Below, piece after piece: positions 1 through 7,857 of a DNA stretch of 64,000 nucleotides. The stretch lies in NCBI GenBank assembly GCA_009780185.1, contig WRAN01000004.1, forward strand, positions 62,001-126,000, in the 5' to 3' direction. This DNA is from Defluviitaleaceae bacterium (GTDB lineage: Bacteria > Bacillota > Clostridia > Lachnospirales > WQUN01). The number at the start of each line of letters is the position of its first letter. Within the stretch, counting starts at the first letter, position 1. The notes under the pieces were generated by a model. That model did not search any database. It was not told where the DNA came from and saw only the letters and a list, made by a program, of their open reading frames with translations. The position numbers and the translations under genes were made by a program.

Positions 1-417
1 GTTTGTTACTGTATTTGTTATCAGTGCTGGGGAGTCATTGGCACCAAACGAAAGGCCTAGGCCTCTGCCGTAATCTTCATATAATTTGTTTAGTGCTGCA
101 ATCCTTACCGCTTCTTCACGTACTGCTCTTTCCCAATCGGTTATGGGTTCAACATGATGTTGTAATCTTTGATTTGCAGTGCCCAACTGAGGTTGTACAT
201 CGGCTCCCATGATATTAATACCGTTGACCCGTGCAACTACAGAGTCACCATAGTACATAATCAAGCCCCATGTAAGGGCTATAATGACTACTAATCCAAT
301 AGCACCGCCAATCAGTACACGCTTTTTCATTACAGGGTCAATGGCGGGCGTTGCGTGCTTCTTAGATTCATTGTCCTTTTTTACATTCAAACTTTTGCCG
401 CTTAATCTTTTACTCAT
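1..417 (-). CDS. SurA/PrsA-like peptidylprolyl isomerase or foldase, N-terminal part (cut by window edge)
   Basis: Partial gene of 139 visible codons; the rest lies before position 1. The protein has a short basic cytoplasmic start, one membrane anchor at about residues 34-54, and then a segment (VNGINIMGADV) like the start of SurA/PrsA-type chaperones, where a 'V-N-G-..-I' strand precedes helical N-domain. No catalytic rotamase domain is visible because of the cut. Its ATG overlaps the TGA of the upstream secDF gene (ATGA at 414-417), so translation is probably coupled; a foldase that acts outside the membrane fits a place beside the export motor. The assignment rests on the N-terminal pattern and context, so it could also be another anchored SurA_N protein. 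Confidence 0.6.
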   Translation of the reverse strand, partial: MSKRLSGKSLNVKKDNESKKHATPAIDPVMKKRVLIGGAIGLVVIIALTWGLIMYYGDSVVARVNGINIMGADVQPQLGTANQRLQHHVEPITDWERAVREEAVRIAALNKLYEDYGRGLGLSFGANDSPALITNTVTN

Positions 418-2612
418 GTTACAGCTCCTTTGTGTATTTTATTTATTTTATTTTTTACCATCATAAACCACATGGATCCGGACAAAAATACCGACGAATA
501 TGCCCCAAACAACAACCCAACCAATATAGGTAGGGTAAAGTCCCTAATAGCTGCAACCCCGATTATATACAACATCAACACAGCTAAAAAGGAGGTAAAA
601 GTGGAAATAATTGTACGCCTTAAGGTTTGGGTAATACTTGCGTTTATAAGCTCTGCCGCTCCAACTTTAGGCATACGCACCTTGTTTTCACGCATACGGT
701 CAAAAATAATTATCGTAGCGTTGATTGAATACCCAAGTGTAGTAAGCATTACCGCAATAAATGCGTAGTTGAGAGGTATCCGGAGGATGGCATAAAGACA
801 TAGTACCACCAAAGCATCATGAATCTGAGCAAGAACCGCAGCGCCCCCGGTACGCAAATCTCTAAACCGTATAGAAATATACAACAACATCCCAAGAGTT
901 GCTACTCCCATAGCCATAATAGCTGAGCGCTGCATTGCGGCACTTACCGCGGGGCTTACATCTGTATATGAAAAGGCTTCATGATCTAAGCCATAATAAG
1001 CCGAAAGTGCGTCTACCAGCTCTAAACGAGTCTCCATGGTTAGTTGAGGGATGCGTATCATTACAGCGTCTTCGTTTAGCACCTGCTGGATTTGAGGGGC
1101 AGCTACCCCTGTAACATCCCGTACAATGCGTTCGACGTCGGCATTTTCGAAGGGTTGCCCCATTTCTACGAAAAAGGAGGTGCCACCAGAGAATTCTACG
1201 TCCAGGTTAAACCAGCCGTTTCCTCTTACTACATTGGAAAGCATAAAAGCAAGGCTTAACAAGATAATACTCACTGAGAAAATGAAATATATCTTCCGAC
1301 GTTCTACTATCCGGCGTGGGGCTGGGTTTTCGGATGTAAATACGGATATTAATGATGATTCGGCGCTATCATTTTCCTCTTTTTTACTGCGTAAGATATG
1401 GGAGGCTTTTACTACTTTTAGGTCTATCAGGCAAGTAGTGATTAATCTTGTTACAAACAGGCAAGTAAACATGGATACTAAAATACCGATAATTAGCATT
1501 TGCGCAAAGCCCATAATAGGGCCGGTACCTAGCCAAAACAGTACTCCGCCGGCAATCAATGTTGTGATATTGCTATCAATAATGGCGGGTAATGCCCGTT
1601 TATAGCCTGTGCGAATAGCTCCGCGCAGGGTTTTTCCGGCAGTTACCTCCTCTCGTATCCGCTCAAAAATTACTATATTGGCATCTACCGCCATTCCTAT
1701 AGACAAAATAATCCCGGCGATACCAGGCAAGCTTAGAGTAACGGAAAGTCCGCTAACGATTACCATCACCAAAGCTACATATATAAGCAGGGCAAGATTG
1801 GCGCACAGGCCCATAGTGCGGTATACAAACCCCATGAACAACAGCACCAACCCGAGGCCGATAATCCCTGCAATGATACTGGTTCTAAGTGCTTCAGCAC
1901 CTAATCTTGCGCCTATAAGGCTATCGGATATTACGTTAAGACCAAAAGGTAATGACCCTGAGCGGATTTGAGATGCAAGAAGGTCTGCACTTTCCCGGTT
2001 AAAATTGCCGGTGATTTGAGCCGATCCTTCTGTTATCACTCTACCGACAATGGGCGAGCTTATAAGATAATCGTCCATAAAAATCATAATAGGTTGCTGA
2101 TAATTTTCACGGGTGGCTTCGGCGAAGAGACGCGTACCTTCAGTGGTGAACTGCAAGGACACAACCATCTCCGGCGCTCCGCCATGGCCTGACAAAAACT
2201 CGCTGCGGGCATTGGCTACATCAGCACCTGTTAGAAGTATATTGCCTTCGGAATCCCGAAATGTAAGCAGGGCAGTCTGGCCAATTTCTGCTACTGCCGC
2301 CGCTGCGTCTTCAACACCAGGTATCTCAACACGGATTTGCCTGGTGCCTTCTAATACAGACGTGGCTTCTAGATAACCTCTCCTGTCTAGGCGGTCTCTT
2401 AGCATTGAGTTGGCGGTATTCATATCCTCCAGACTAGGGGATGGGACATTGGCTTCGTATAGAATACTAACGCCGCCTCTAAGATCCAGTCCCTGGGGGA
2501 TGCTTGTAATACTAAAAACAGAGTTGGGGCCTATGCCGAAAATCAGCAGCAAATACAGCCCTGCCGTACATAGTAAAACAAGTGGGAAAATCAACCTACT
2601 ATCAAACTTCAT
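414..2612 (-). CDS. secDF: SecDF fused protein translocase subunit
   Basis: A 732-residue fusion of SecD and SecF, the RND-type membrane subunits that use the ion gradient to help preproteins finish Sec translocation. The SecD half starts with a membrane helix at residues 6-26, followed by the DLRGG motif at 43-47, a long extracellular P1 region, and five more helices with the conserved GMAVDANIVIFERIREE segment near residue 304. The SecF half starts near 437 with a new helix, has DVEFSGG near 469, and ends in helices containing INATIIIFDR. The fused form is the one known from Bacillus; many relatives keep two genes. The start ATG has GGAGG a few bases upstream. The stop overlaps the next gene's ATG. 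Confidence 0.97.
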   Translation of the reverse strand: MKFDSRLIFPLVLLCTAGLYLLLIFGIGPNSVFSITSIPQGLDLRGGVSILYEANVPSPSLEDMNTANSMLRDRLDRRGYLEATSVLEGTRQIRVEIPGVEDAAAAVAEIGQTALLTFRDSEGNILLTGADVANARSEFLSGHGGAPEMVVSLQFTTEGTRLFAEATRENYQQPIMIFMDDYLISSPIVGRVITEGSAQITGNFNRESADLLASQIRSGSLPFGLNVISDSLIGARLGAEALRTSIIAGIIGLGLVLLFMGFVYRTMGLCANLALLIYVALVMVIVSGLSVTLSLPGIAGIILSIGMAVDANIVIFERIREEVTAGKTLRGAIRTGYKRALPAIIDSNITTLIAGGVLFWLGTGPIMGFAQMLIIGILVSMFTCLFVTRLITTCLIDLKVVKASHILRSKKEENDSAESSLISVFTSENPAPRRIVERRKIYFIFSVSIILLSLAFMLSNVVRGNGWFNLDVEFSGGTSFFVEMGQPFENADVERIVRDVTGVAAPQIQQVLNEDAVMIRIPQLTMETRLELVDALSAYYGLDHEAFSYTDVSPAVSAAMQRSAIMAMGVATLGMLLYISIRFRDLRTGGAAVLAQIHDALVVLCLYAILRIPLNYAFIAVMLTTLGYSINATIIIFDRMRENKVRMPKVGAAELINASITQTLRRTIISTFTSFLAVLMLYIIGVAAIRDFTLPILVGLLFGAYSSVFLSGSMWFMMVKNKINKIHKGAVT

Positions 2613-2662
2613 TTATCTTTTGCCTCCTAGGATTTTTAATAATCCATTTTTTATCGAAAGCC

Positions 2663-2691
2663 ATTGTACAACTTAACATTGCAGTGCACAA
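2663..2691 (-). promoter_or_regulatory. Candidate sigma-A promoter for secDF
   Basis: Reading the minus strand, TTGTGC (2691-2686) and TACAAT (2668-2663) are separated by exactly 17 bases, about 50 bases upstream of the secDF start. The same stretch forms an imperfect inverted repeat (CCATTGT at 2661-2667 with ACAATGG at 2688-2694). Called by eye from consensus only. Confidence 0.5.
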
Positions 2692-2717
2692 TGGATTTAC
2701 AATAAATTAATACAAAT

Positions 2718-2746
2718 TTGGAATTTCTCGTATTTTTATGTATAAT
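2718..2746 (+). promoter_or_regulatory. Candidate sigma-A promoter for the moxR operon
   Basis: TTGGAA (2718-2723) and TATAAT (2741-2746) with a 17-base spacer lie just upstream of the AAGGAGG ribosome site (2758-2764) of the MoxR gene. The short distance leaves a leader of only about 20 bases. Confidence 0.65.
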
Positions 2747-2771
2747 TCCATTCCAATAAGGAGGTGCTGTT

Positions 2772-3689
2772 TTGGATACAGCAAGATTTAAATTGTGCAG
2801 GGATAAAGTCGTCGAGAATGTTTCGCAGGTCATCGTAGGAAAGAGTGACGTAATCACTCTTACTTTGGTGGCCTTTATTTGTTCCGGCCATGTGCTATTG
2901 GAAGATATGCCCGGAACAGGCAAAACCATGTTACTGCGCGCTTTTGCAAAGACAATTGGAGGTAATTTTTCTCGTGTTCAATTTACGCCAGACTTGCTTC
3001 CTTCCGACCTAACAGGGATACATTTCTACAACCAAAAAAACAGTGACTTCGAATTCCGCCCGGGCCCACTATTCGCTAATATGGTTCTGGGTGATGAAAT
3101 AAATCGTGCCACCCCCCGTACCCAATCTGCAATGCTTGAAGCTATGGGCGAAGGGCAAATCACCGTAGATGGCGTAACTATGCACCTCGAAGAGCCTTTT
3201 ATGGTAATGGCAACTCAAAACCCGATAGAGTCTTATGGCACATTCCCGCTTCCAGAAGCCCAGTTAGACCGCTTTATGATGCGTTTATCTCTTGGCAGAA
3301 TTAGCCGTGAAGAAGAAAAGGCAGTAATTGCCCGTGCTTCGACAATAAACATTGTAGAAGGTCTAACCCAACAGCTTACATCAGAGGATATAAAGTTCCT
3401 AAAAACCGAATACCTAAAAGTAACCATGAAGCAAGATGTGCAAGACTATCTGATGGATATTATTGAAAAAACTAGAACCAGCCCCACAGAAGGGGTATCC
3501 ACCCGTGGTGCTATGCTTTTATATAAAGGCGCTCAGGCACTGGCTGCCTGCAATGGCCGTGATTATGTACTACCGGAAGATATAAAGTACTTGGCATTGC
3601 CAATTTTGAAGCATCGCCTACCGGCAATTAACGCAATCGGCTTTCAAAGTACAATCAACTCCGTTCAGGTTCCATTAGAAGAGGTATAG
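2772..3689 (+). CDS. MoxR-family AAA+ ATPase
   Basis: A 305-residue AAA+ ATPase of the MoxR group, cytoplasmic chaperone-like enzymes thought to help mature or activate partner proteins encoded beside them. Walker A is GTGKT at 48-52, with LEDMPG in front as usual for this family; Walker B is MVLGDEINRA near 103-112; sensor 1 is the VMATQNPIE segment; an arginine-rich lid follows. Full length for the family. The start codon is TTG, supported by AAGGAGG six to eight bases upstream and by the absence of a better ATG. It lies two bases before a DUF58 gene, the classic MoxR-DUF58 pair. Confidence 0.93.
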   Translation: MDTARFKLCRDKVVENVSQVIVGKSDVITLTLVAFICSGHVLLEDMPGTGKTMLLRAFAKTIGGNFSRVQFTPDLLPSDLTGIHFYNQKNSDFEFRPGPLFANMVLGDEINRATPRTQSAMLEAMGEGQITVDGVTMHLEEPFMVMATQNPIESYGTFPLPEAQLDRFMMRLSLGRISREEEKAVIARASTINIVEGLTQQLTSEDIKFLKTEYLKVTMKQDVQDYLMDIIEKTRTSPTEGVSTRGAMLLYKGAQALAACNGRDYVLPEDIKYLALPILKHRLPAINAIGFQSTINSVQVPLEEV

Positions 3690-3690
3690 C

Positions 3691-4752
3691 ATGTTGGTGG
3701 TAATTGTAGTACTGATTTTGCTTGCGGCTGTTGTTCAAAGGATTACATTGGCATACGCCCTAAAGGGTGTAACCTATAAAGCCTATGCCTCACAACAATT
3801 GGTTGAGCCTAATCAGGCCTTTACCATATATTCAGAAATAGAAAACCCCAAGGCTCTGCCAGAGCTATTTATGGAGCTTAGAGAGCCGGTACCTTGGGAA
3901 GCAAAAATTATTGGTAATATTAATATTACCGGTGATAAGCGTTATACAACAAAACGCTTTTATATCATGCCCAGGCAGCGGGTTATCAGTAAAATGGAAC
4001 TTAGCTTACCGGCTCGGGGAAATTATCGTCTTCCGCTTGCATATATGTATGGCGGGGATTTTCTTGGCGTTAAGTCTAAGTCTAAGACATTCCCCTTCCT
4101 TAAAGGGATAATTGTAATGCCAAACCGCTTAGAGTCTCCTCAGGTTACCAAGGCACTTGGAGGTTTTCTTGGGGATGTATCTGTGCGGCGGTTTATTATG
4201 CCTGACCCGGTGCTTACTGTAGGTACCCGTGACTATACCGGCCGGGAACCGCTTCGGGATATACATCATGCCCATACTGCCAGGCAAAACCGTCTGATGG
4301 TGCGACAGTATGATTACACACTTGAACCAGCAGTTACAGTAATGCTTAACACTGCTATAAGCCCGGTTCCCCCAAGATATCATAAGGTTGAAAACAGCCT
4401 TTGTCTTGCCCGTACTGTATTCGAAGAGTTGGATAACGCTGGCGCTAAATTTTCCTTTATAACCAACGCAAAATCCTCATATACCGAGCGGTGGAATAAT
4501 GTGCCCGACGGCTTGGGGCCGGGGCATATGAATGAGCTTTTAGGCGGCCTTGGATGTGCGTCTTATGCAACAACAAGGGAAACCTATGGGGATATGATAG
4601 AAAATGCCATATTAAAATGTGAACAGGGCAGGAGTCATATTATACTGACACCGGAAGACGATGAGCTGGTTCATCCTCAACTTATTAGGCTTAGGGAAGC
4701 CTCAGGAGGGCAAGTATTGGTTATTACTCCTGATGGCATAGTGGAGTTTTAG
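3691..4752 (+). CDS. DUF58 domain protein, MoxR partner
   Basis: A 353-residue protein with an N-terminal hydrophobic segment (residues 1-17) and the DUF58 signature RDYTGREPLRDIHH at about 179-192, corresponding to the family pattern R-x-Y-x-x-G-[DE]-x-x-R-x-I-[HN]. The C-terminal third has the alternating hydrophobic pattern of a von Willebrand A-like fold. Proteins of this family are encoded with MoxR ATPases and are presumed to be membrane-tethered clients or adaptors; the exact job is unknown. It starts one base after the moxR stop codon, so the two are co-translated or nearly so. The usual third partner, a transglutaminase TgpA, is replaced here by the next gene. Confidence 0.88.
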   Translation: MLVVIVVLILLAAVVQRITLAYALKGVTYKAYASQQLVEPNQAFTIYSEIENPKALPELFMELREPVPWEAKIIGNINITGDKRYTTKRFYIMPRQRVISKMELSLPARGNYRLPLAYMYGGDFLGVKSKSKTFPFLKGIIVMPNRLESPQVTKALGGFLGDVSVRRFIMPDPVLTVGTRDYTGREPLRDIHHAHTARQNRLMVRQYDYTLEPAVTVMLNTAISPVPPRYHKVENSLCLARTVFEELDNAGAKFSFITNAKSSYTERWNNVPDGLGPGHMNELLGGLGCASYATTRETYGDMIENAILKCEQGRSHIILTPEDDELVHPQLIRLREASGGQVLVITPDGIVEF

Positions 4753-4794
4753 GCTAGAACGCTTCTAAATAAATCACCAAAACCGGAAATCAAT

Positions 4795-4818
4795 CGCTTT
4801 CGTCATTATCATCAAAAC
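4795..4818 (+). repeat. 24-base interspersed repeat, copy 1
   Basis: This 24-base stretch in the gap between the DUF58 gene and the next membrane gene is the exact reverse complement of 33825-33848. Both copies sit 20 to 45 bases after a stop codon (the DUF58 gene here, coaE there). Its function is unknown. Confidence 0.7.
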
Positions 4819-4846
4819 CCGATTTATGTCAGAAAGAGGTAGGGAA

Positions 4847-6037
4847 ATGTTTCACATATTTTTACTCAAAACCCTATGCCAGTTGAGTTTATACTTTGTA
4901 TTTGTGCGTCTTCTTCCAGATATGATGGGCCTTAGAACAGGTAATGTGCTTACATTTGCGCTTTATACTTTCATCTTTTGTCTTAGCTTTTTATTAAGAA
5001 GCAAAGGGCTTGTTTTGCGTCTTGCTCCTATTCTTTTAGCCGGTATTCTTATACCTTTTGTGACTCTTGGGGATGTGATTTTTGTTTTGGTGCCGATTAC
5101 GGCCTTTACAATATATATTGCTGCATCCAAACGCTATACATTGAATAACGATGCTTTTAGAGGTATCGTTGGTTTTGGTGTGAGCTTAATGGTTGTATTA
5201 GGGATAATATTGGCCTTTTCTGGTGGGCATGGAGCAGAGTTTTTACTTATTGCTCTTATTTGCGGCATTATGCTCTCCCGGGATTTGCGCCATGACGTCA
5301 ATACCATTAAAGAACCGCTTTATAAGCTAATGAGTGGCGGAGTAATTGTAGTTATTGTGGCAGCAGCCTTGTTTTCTGGGTCTGGAATAGTACGAAGATT
5401 CGTGTTTTTTCTTGTGCGCTTAGTTGGGCGGGGATATCTTGCCTTGCTGGGTATGTTACCAGGCGAAATCTCGGAAGATACTGTCAACCGACTGAGGGCA
5501 CCGTTTTTAGGTGCTGAGGTTGAGGAAGATTACGAGCTTTCCGATTGGCAACTGGACAATGATATGAGTATGAGAATCGGAACATTCGATTTTATTGCTA
5601 TACTTCAATGGACTATTGCAGTCTTAGTTGTTATTGGGGTTATATGTGTCGGCATATGGACAACTAGGAAGATATTTAAAGCCTATGGTAAGATGGACGA
5701 AGGCGATACTCTGGTACGAGAAAGTATTGGGGAGACAATATCAAAGACAAATATTCCCTCCGAAAAGCTGTCTGGTTATAGTGGGGTTGTGCGCAGATAT
5801 TACAAGCGCTTTATTAAGCTTATAAAAAAGAATGAAGGTCGATTATTTCCTTATTATACTAGCCAGGATTTAGAAGGAATCTCTGCCGATGTGCTAAAAG
5901 ACAATGGCCACGATTTGCGAAGCGTGTATATACGTGCTAGGTATAGCAATGAAACAATAACAAAAGATGATATACGAAGTGCTAAAGATGCATACAAACG
6001 GTTAAAAAGTAATAATGTGCCATCAAATGAGCAATAA
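4847..6037 (+). CDS. Multi-pass membrane protein with DUF4129-like C-terminal domain, in MoxR/DUF58 operon
   Basis: About 396 residues from the preferred ATG at 4847, which has AGAGGTAGGG directly upstream; an in-frame ATG at 4826 is possible but that ribosome site would then lie inside the gene. Six to seven hydrophobic helices fill the first 190 residues, another lies near residue 250, and a soluble basic C-terminus (RRYYKRFIKLIKK, then a helical tail) resembles the DUF4129 domain at the end of TgpA-type proteins. The transglutaminase domain normally found between helices and tail is absent. Operon context suggests it is the membrane component acting with the MoxR-DUF58 pair. Function not established. 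Confidence 0.75.
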   Translation: MFHIFLLKTLCQLSLYFVFVRLLPDMMGLRTGNVLTFALYTFIFCLSFLLRSKGLVLRLAPILLAGILIPFVTLGDVIFVLVPITAFTIYIAASKRYTLNNDAFRGIVGFGVSLMVVLGIILAFSGGHGAEFLLIALICGIMLSRDLRHDVNTIKEPLYKLMSGGVIVVIVAAALFSGSGIVRRFVFFLVRLVGRGYLALLGMLPGEISEDTVNRLRAPFLGAEVEEDYELSDWQLDNDMSMRIGTFDFIAILQWTIAVLVVIGVICVGIWTTRKIFKAYGKMDEGDTLVRESIGETISKTNIPSEKLSGYSGVVRRYYKRFIKLIKKNEGRLFPYYTSQDLEGISADVLKDNGHDLRSVYIRARYSNETITKDDIRSAKDAYKRLKSNNVPSNEQ

Positions 6038-6641
6038 CCGATATGTAAAAACCGCCCCTGATACCTGCGAGGCGGTTTTTTTTGAGAAAGGTCTGTGGCC
6101 AGTTGCAGGAGTGGACGAAGCAGGCCGGGGGCCGCTTGCGGGGCCTGTGGTAGCCTGTGCGCTTGTGCTTCCTCCAGGATATATAATAGAAGGTGTTTGG
6201 GACTCAAAGGCCGTCTCTGTGAATCGCCGAAAGCATCTAGCTCAGGAGATAATTACTGCCGCCGTGATATATAGTTATGGAATTGTTGATGAAGTAACCA
6301 TAGATAATATTAATATCCATAACGCCGCACTATTGGCAATGAGAAAAGCCATCAATGGGTTAAGCTCAAAGCCAAAGGTAGTACTTGTAGACGGTAAGTT
6401 CTCCCCGCCTATTGATATTCCAAGTCTGTGTTTAATAAAGGGCGAAACCCATAGTCATTCAATAGCCGCCGCCAGTATATTGGCAAAGCAAGCCCGTGAC
6501 GAGATTATGATGAACCTCCATGATGAGTATCCCTTGTATGGATTCAATAAACATAAAGGATATGGCACGAAGGCTCACAAAGAGGCTATATTAAAGTATG
6601 GTCTATGTCCGGCACATCGATTAAGTTATAAATTAACATAA
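6015..6641 (+). CDS. rnhB: Ribonuclease HII
   Basis: A 208-residue RNase HII, which cuts the RNA strand of RNA-DNA hybrids and single ribonucleotides in DNA. The signature GVDEAGRGPLAGPV holds catalytic D34 and E35; VDGKF supplies the third acid (D126) and the ASILAKQARD segment the fourth (D162). The common DSKKLS motif reads DSKAVS. The only in-frame starts before the catalytic block are ATG at 6015 and ATG at 6027; both overlap the end of the upstream gene and neither has a strong ribosome site, so translation is probably coupled. The first 25 codons contain a perfect terminator-like hairpin (see separate entry). Confidence 0.95.
   Translation: MCHQMSNNRYVKTAPDTCEAVFFEKGLWPVAGVDEAGRGPLAGPVVACALVLPPGYIIEGVWDSKAVSVNRRKHLAQEIITAAVIYSYGIVDEVTIDNINIHNAALLAMRKAINGLSSKPKVVLVDGKFSPPIDIPSLCLIKGETHSHSIAAASILAKQARDEIMMNLHDEYPLYGFNKHKGYGTKAHKEAILKYGLCPAHRLSYKLT
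6047..6083 (+). terminator. Intrinsic-terminator structure inside the 5' end of rnhB
   Basis: AAAAACCGCC (6047-6056) pairs perfectly with GGCGGTTTTT (6071-6080) around a 14-base loop, followed by a run that makes eight T in total (6076-6083). This is a standard rho-independent terminator shape, yet it lies within the rnhB reading frame, 10 bases after the stop codon of the preceding gene. It may end most moxR-operon transcripts and leave rnhB on read-through, or work only when ribosomes are absent from rnhB. Confidence 0.7.
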
Positions 6642-6673
6642 TTTCACGGTAAAAGGGTTGATGATGATATTTA

Positions 6674-6908
6674 GTCTAATTTACATAACGAGCGGGAACA
6701 AGGCTGCCGCGCGGGCGTGTAAGAGCCGGTTTTGGCGCATGTTCCGGCTATGCACGGAAGCCTCAAGCGGGGAAAAAAGCCGTTTATGTACGGATTGTCA
6801 TCCGCATAAACGGCGTTTTTCCGCCACTTGAGTCTTCCGTGCGCCTCCACAGGCGCCAAAATCGGCTCTTACACGCCCGCGCTACCTCTTTGCAAGGGGG
6901 TATAGAAA
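6674..6908. repeat. Long hairpin element, copy A (174-nt hairpin with flanks)
   Basis: The hairpin proper spans 6709-6882. Outer arms of exactly 30 bases (6709-6738 and 6853-6882) pair except for one G-U type position. After spacers of 13 and 10 bases come inner arms (6752-6788 and 6805-6842) with few mismatches, and an apex CGGAT-TGTC-ATCCG (6791-6804). There is no poly-U tract, so it is not an ordinary terminator. It is an inverted homolog of copy B: apex, spacers and mismatch positions match while many arm bases differ in paired fashion. Flanking bases from about 6674 also resemble the far flank of copy B. No protein-coding gene is supported here. Confidence 0.85.
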
Positions 6909-6939
6909 AATACATCACATGCATATCCGGCTCTTAAAG

Positions 6940-7180
6940 CAAATTAACCAAAATCAATGCCGAGGGTCTAGCAAGAGAAGGAATGACCGAATTTCGCCGC
7001 TTACGTAGGCGCCAAACAGACTCCGGCGATAGAAAAACGCCGTTTATGCGGATGGCAATCCGTGATAAACGGCTTTTTTCCCGCCGGAGGCTGTTTGGCA
7101 TCAGCCGGAGTACGCGGCGAAATTCGGTCATTCCTTCTCTTGCGGGGCTTTGCTCAAGTTCCGTTTTAAATTAGGCTGAC
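6940..7180. repeat. Long hairpin element, copy B (173-nt hairpin with flanks)
   Basis: The hairpin spans 6971-7143. The outer arms (6971-7000 and 7114-7143) are perfectly complementary over 30 bases. Spacers are 10 and 14 bases, the mirror of copy A. Inner arms (7011-7047 and 7065-7099) meet at the apex CGGAT-GGCA-ATCCG (7049-7062). The roughly 49-base apical core is nearly identical to that of copy A in reverse orientation. The right flank (TAAATTAGGCT near 7167) mirrors the left flank of copy A, so the two copies together form one composite inverted repeat of about 500 bases. Short ORFs beginning MTEFRR on both strands are by-products of the palindrome. Confidence 0.85.
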
Positions 7181-7209
7181 GTGATATGAAGTTTGTTTAA
7201 AAGATACTA

Positions 7210-7263
7210 TTGACATGAGAGTGAATATATATTAATATACATATGCAAATGATATTGTATATT
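7210..7263 (+). promoter_or_regulatory. Promoter and candidate operator of the peroxide-defence operon
   Basis: TTGACA (7210-7215) and TAATAT (7233-7238) with a 17-base spacer form a near-consensus promoter about 50 bases before the ahpC start. Overlapping the -10 and start region is an inverted repeat, AATATACA (7234-7241) with TGTATATT (7256-7263), which could be an operator. A Fur/PerR-type regulator is the third gene of this operon, so autoregulation is the natural guess, but the sequence is not a clean PerR box. Confidence 0.65.
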
Positions 7264-7288
7264 ATTTAAATTCTAAGGAGGACATCTC

Positions 7289-7852
7289 ATGTCATTAATC
7301 GGAAAAAAAGTAGGGGCATTTGAAGCTCAAGCCTATGTAAACGGCGATTTCAAAACGGTAACAAATGAAGACTTGCTAGGCAAATGGTCTGTATTTGTAT
7401 TCTATCCAGCAGATTTCACATTCGTATGCCCAACAGAGCTAGGTGATCTAGCAGATACGTACAGTGAGTTCCAAAAAATCAACACAGAAATTTACTCTGT
7501 ATCCACCGACACCCACTTCACCCACAAAGCATGGCACGATGCTTCAGATACCATTAAAAAAATAAAATACCCCATGCTTGCAGACCCAACCCATATCATA
7601 TCAGAAGACTTTGAGGTATTAATCCCAGAAGCAGGTCTGGCTCTAAGAGGTAGTTTTATCATAAATCCAGAAGGTAAAATCGTGGCTTATGAAGTCAACG
7701 ACCTAGGCATAGGAAGAAACTCAAAAGAATTGCTTCGCAAAGTTCAAGCTGCCCAATTTGTAGCCGAACACGGAGACCAAGTATGCCCAGCAAAATGGGA
7801 ACCAGGTGCCGAGACCCTCACCCCTGGCCTTGACCTGATAGGTAAATTGTAA
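7289..7852 (+). CDS. ahpC: Typical 2-Cys peroxiredoxin (AhpC)
   Basis: A 187-residue alkyl hydroperoxide reductase subunit C, a cytoplasmic peroxidase that reduces H2O2 and organic peroxides. The peroxidatic cysteine C47 lies in the family motif DFTFVCPTE and the resolving cysteine C166 in QVCPAKW, so both halves of the two-cysteine mechanism are present. Full length. AAGGAGG stands eight bases before the ATG. The next gene, five bases downstream, encodes a flavin disulfide reductase suited to recycle it, and a Fur/PerR regulator follows, giving a compact peroxide-response operon. Confidence 0.97.
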   Translation: MSLIGKKVGAFEAQAYVNGDFKTVTNEDLLGKWSVFVFYPADFTFVCPTELGDLADTYSEFQKINTEIYSVSTDTHFTHKAWHDASDTIKKIKYPMLADPTHIISEDFEVLIPEAGLALRGSFIINPEGKIVAYEVNDLGIGRNSKELLRKVQAAQFVAEHGDQVCPAKWEPGAETLTPGLDLIGKL

Positions 7853-7857
7853 AAGCA

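Noticed and set aside
1126-1605. A 159-codon plus-strand ORF inside secDF
   Set aside because: It is a shadow of the secDF reading frame; the SecDF protein is full length and well conserved.
6671-6859. A 62-codon minus-strand ORF across hairpin A
   Set aside because: It runs through the palindrome, has no ribosome site and no recognisable sequence.
6934-7174. Two ORFs of 63-65 codons on opposite strands, both starting MTEFRR
   Set aside because: They arise because the outer arms of hairpin B are perfect inverted repeats; neither has a ribosome site and the peptides diverge outside the arms.
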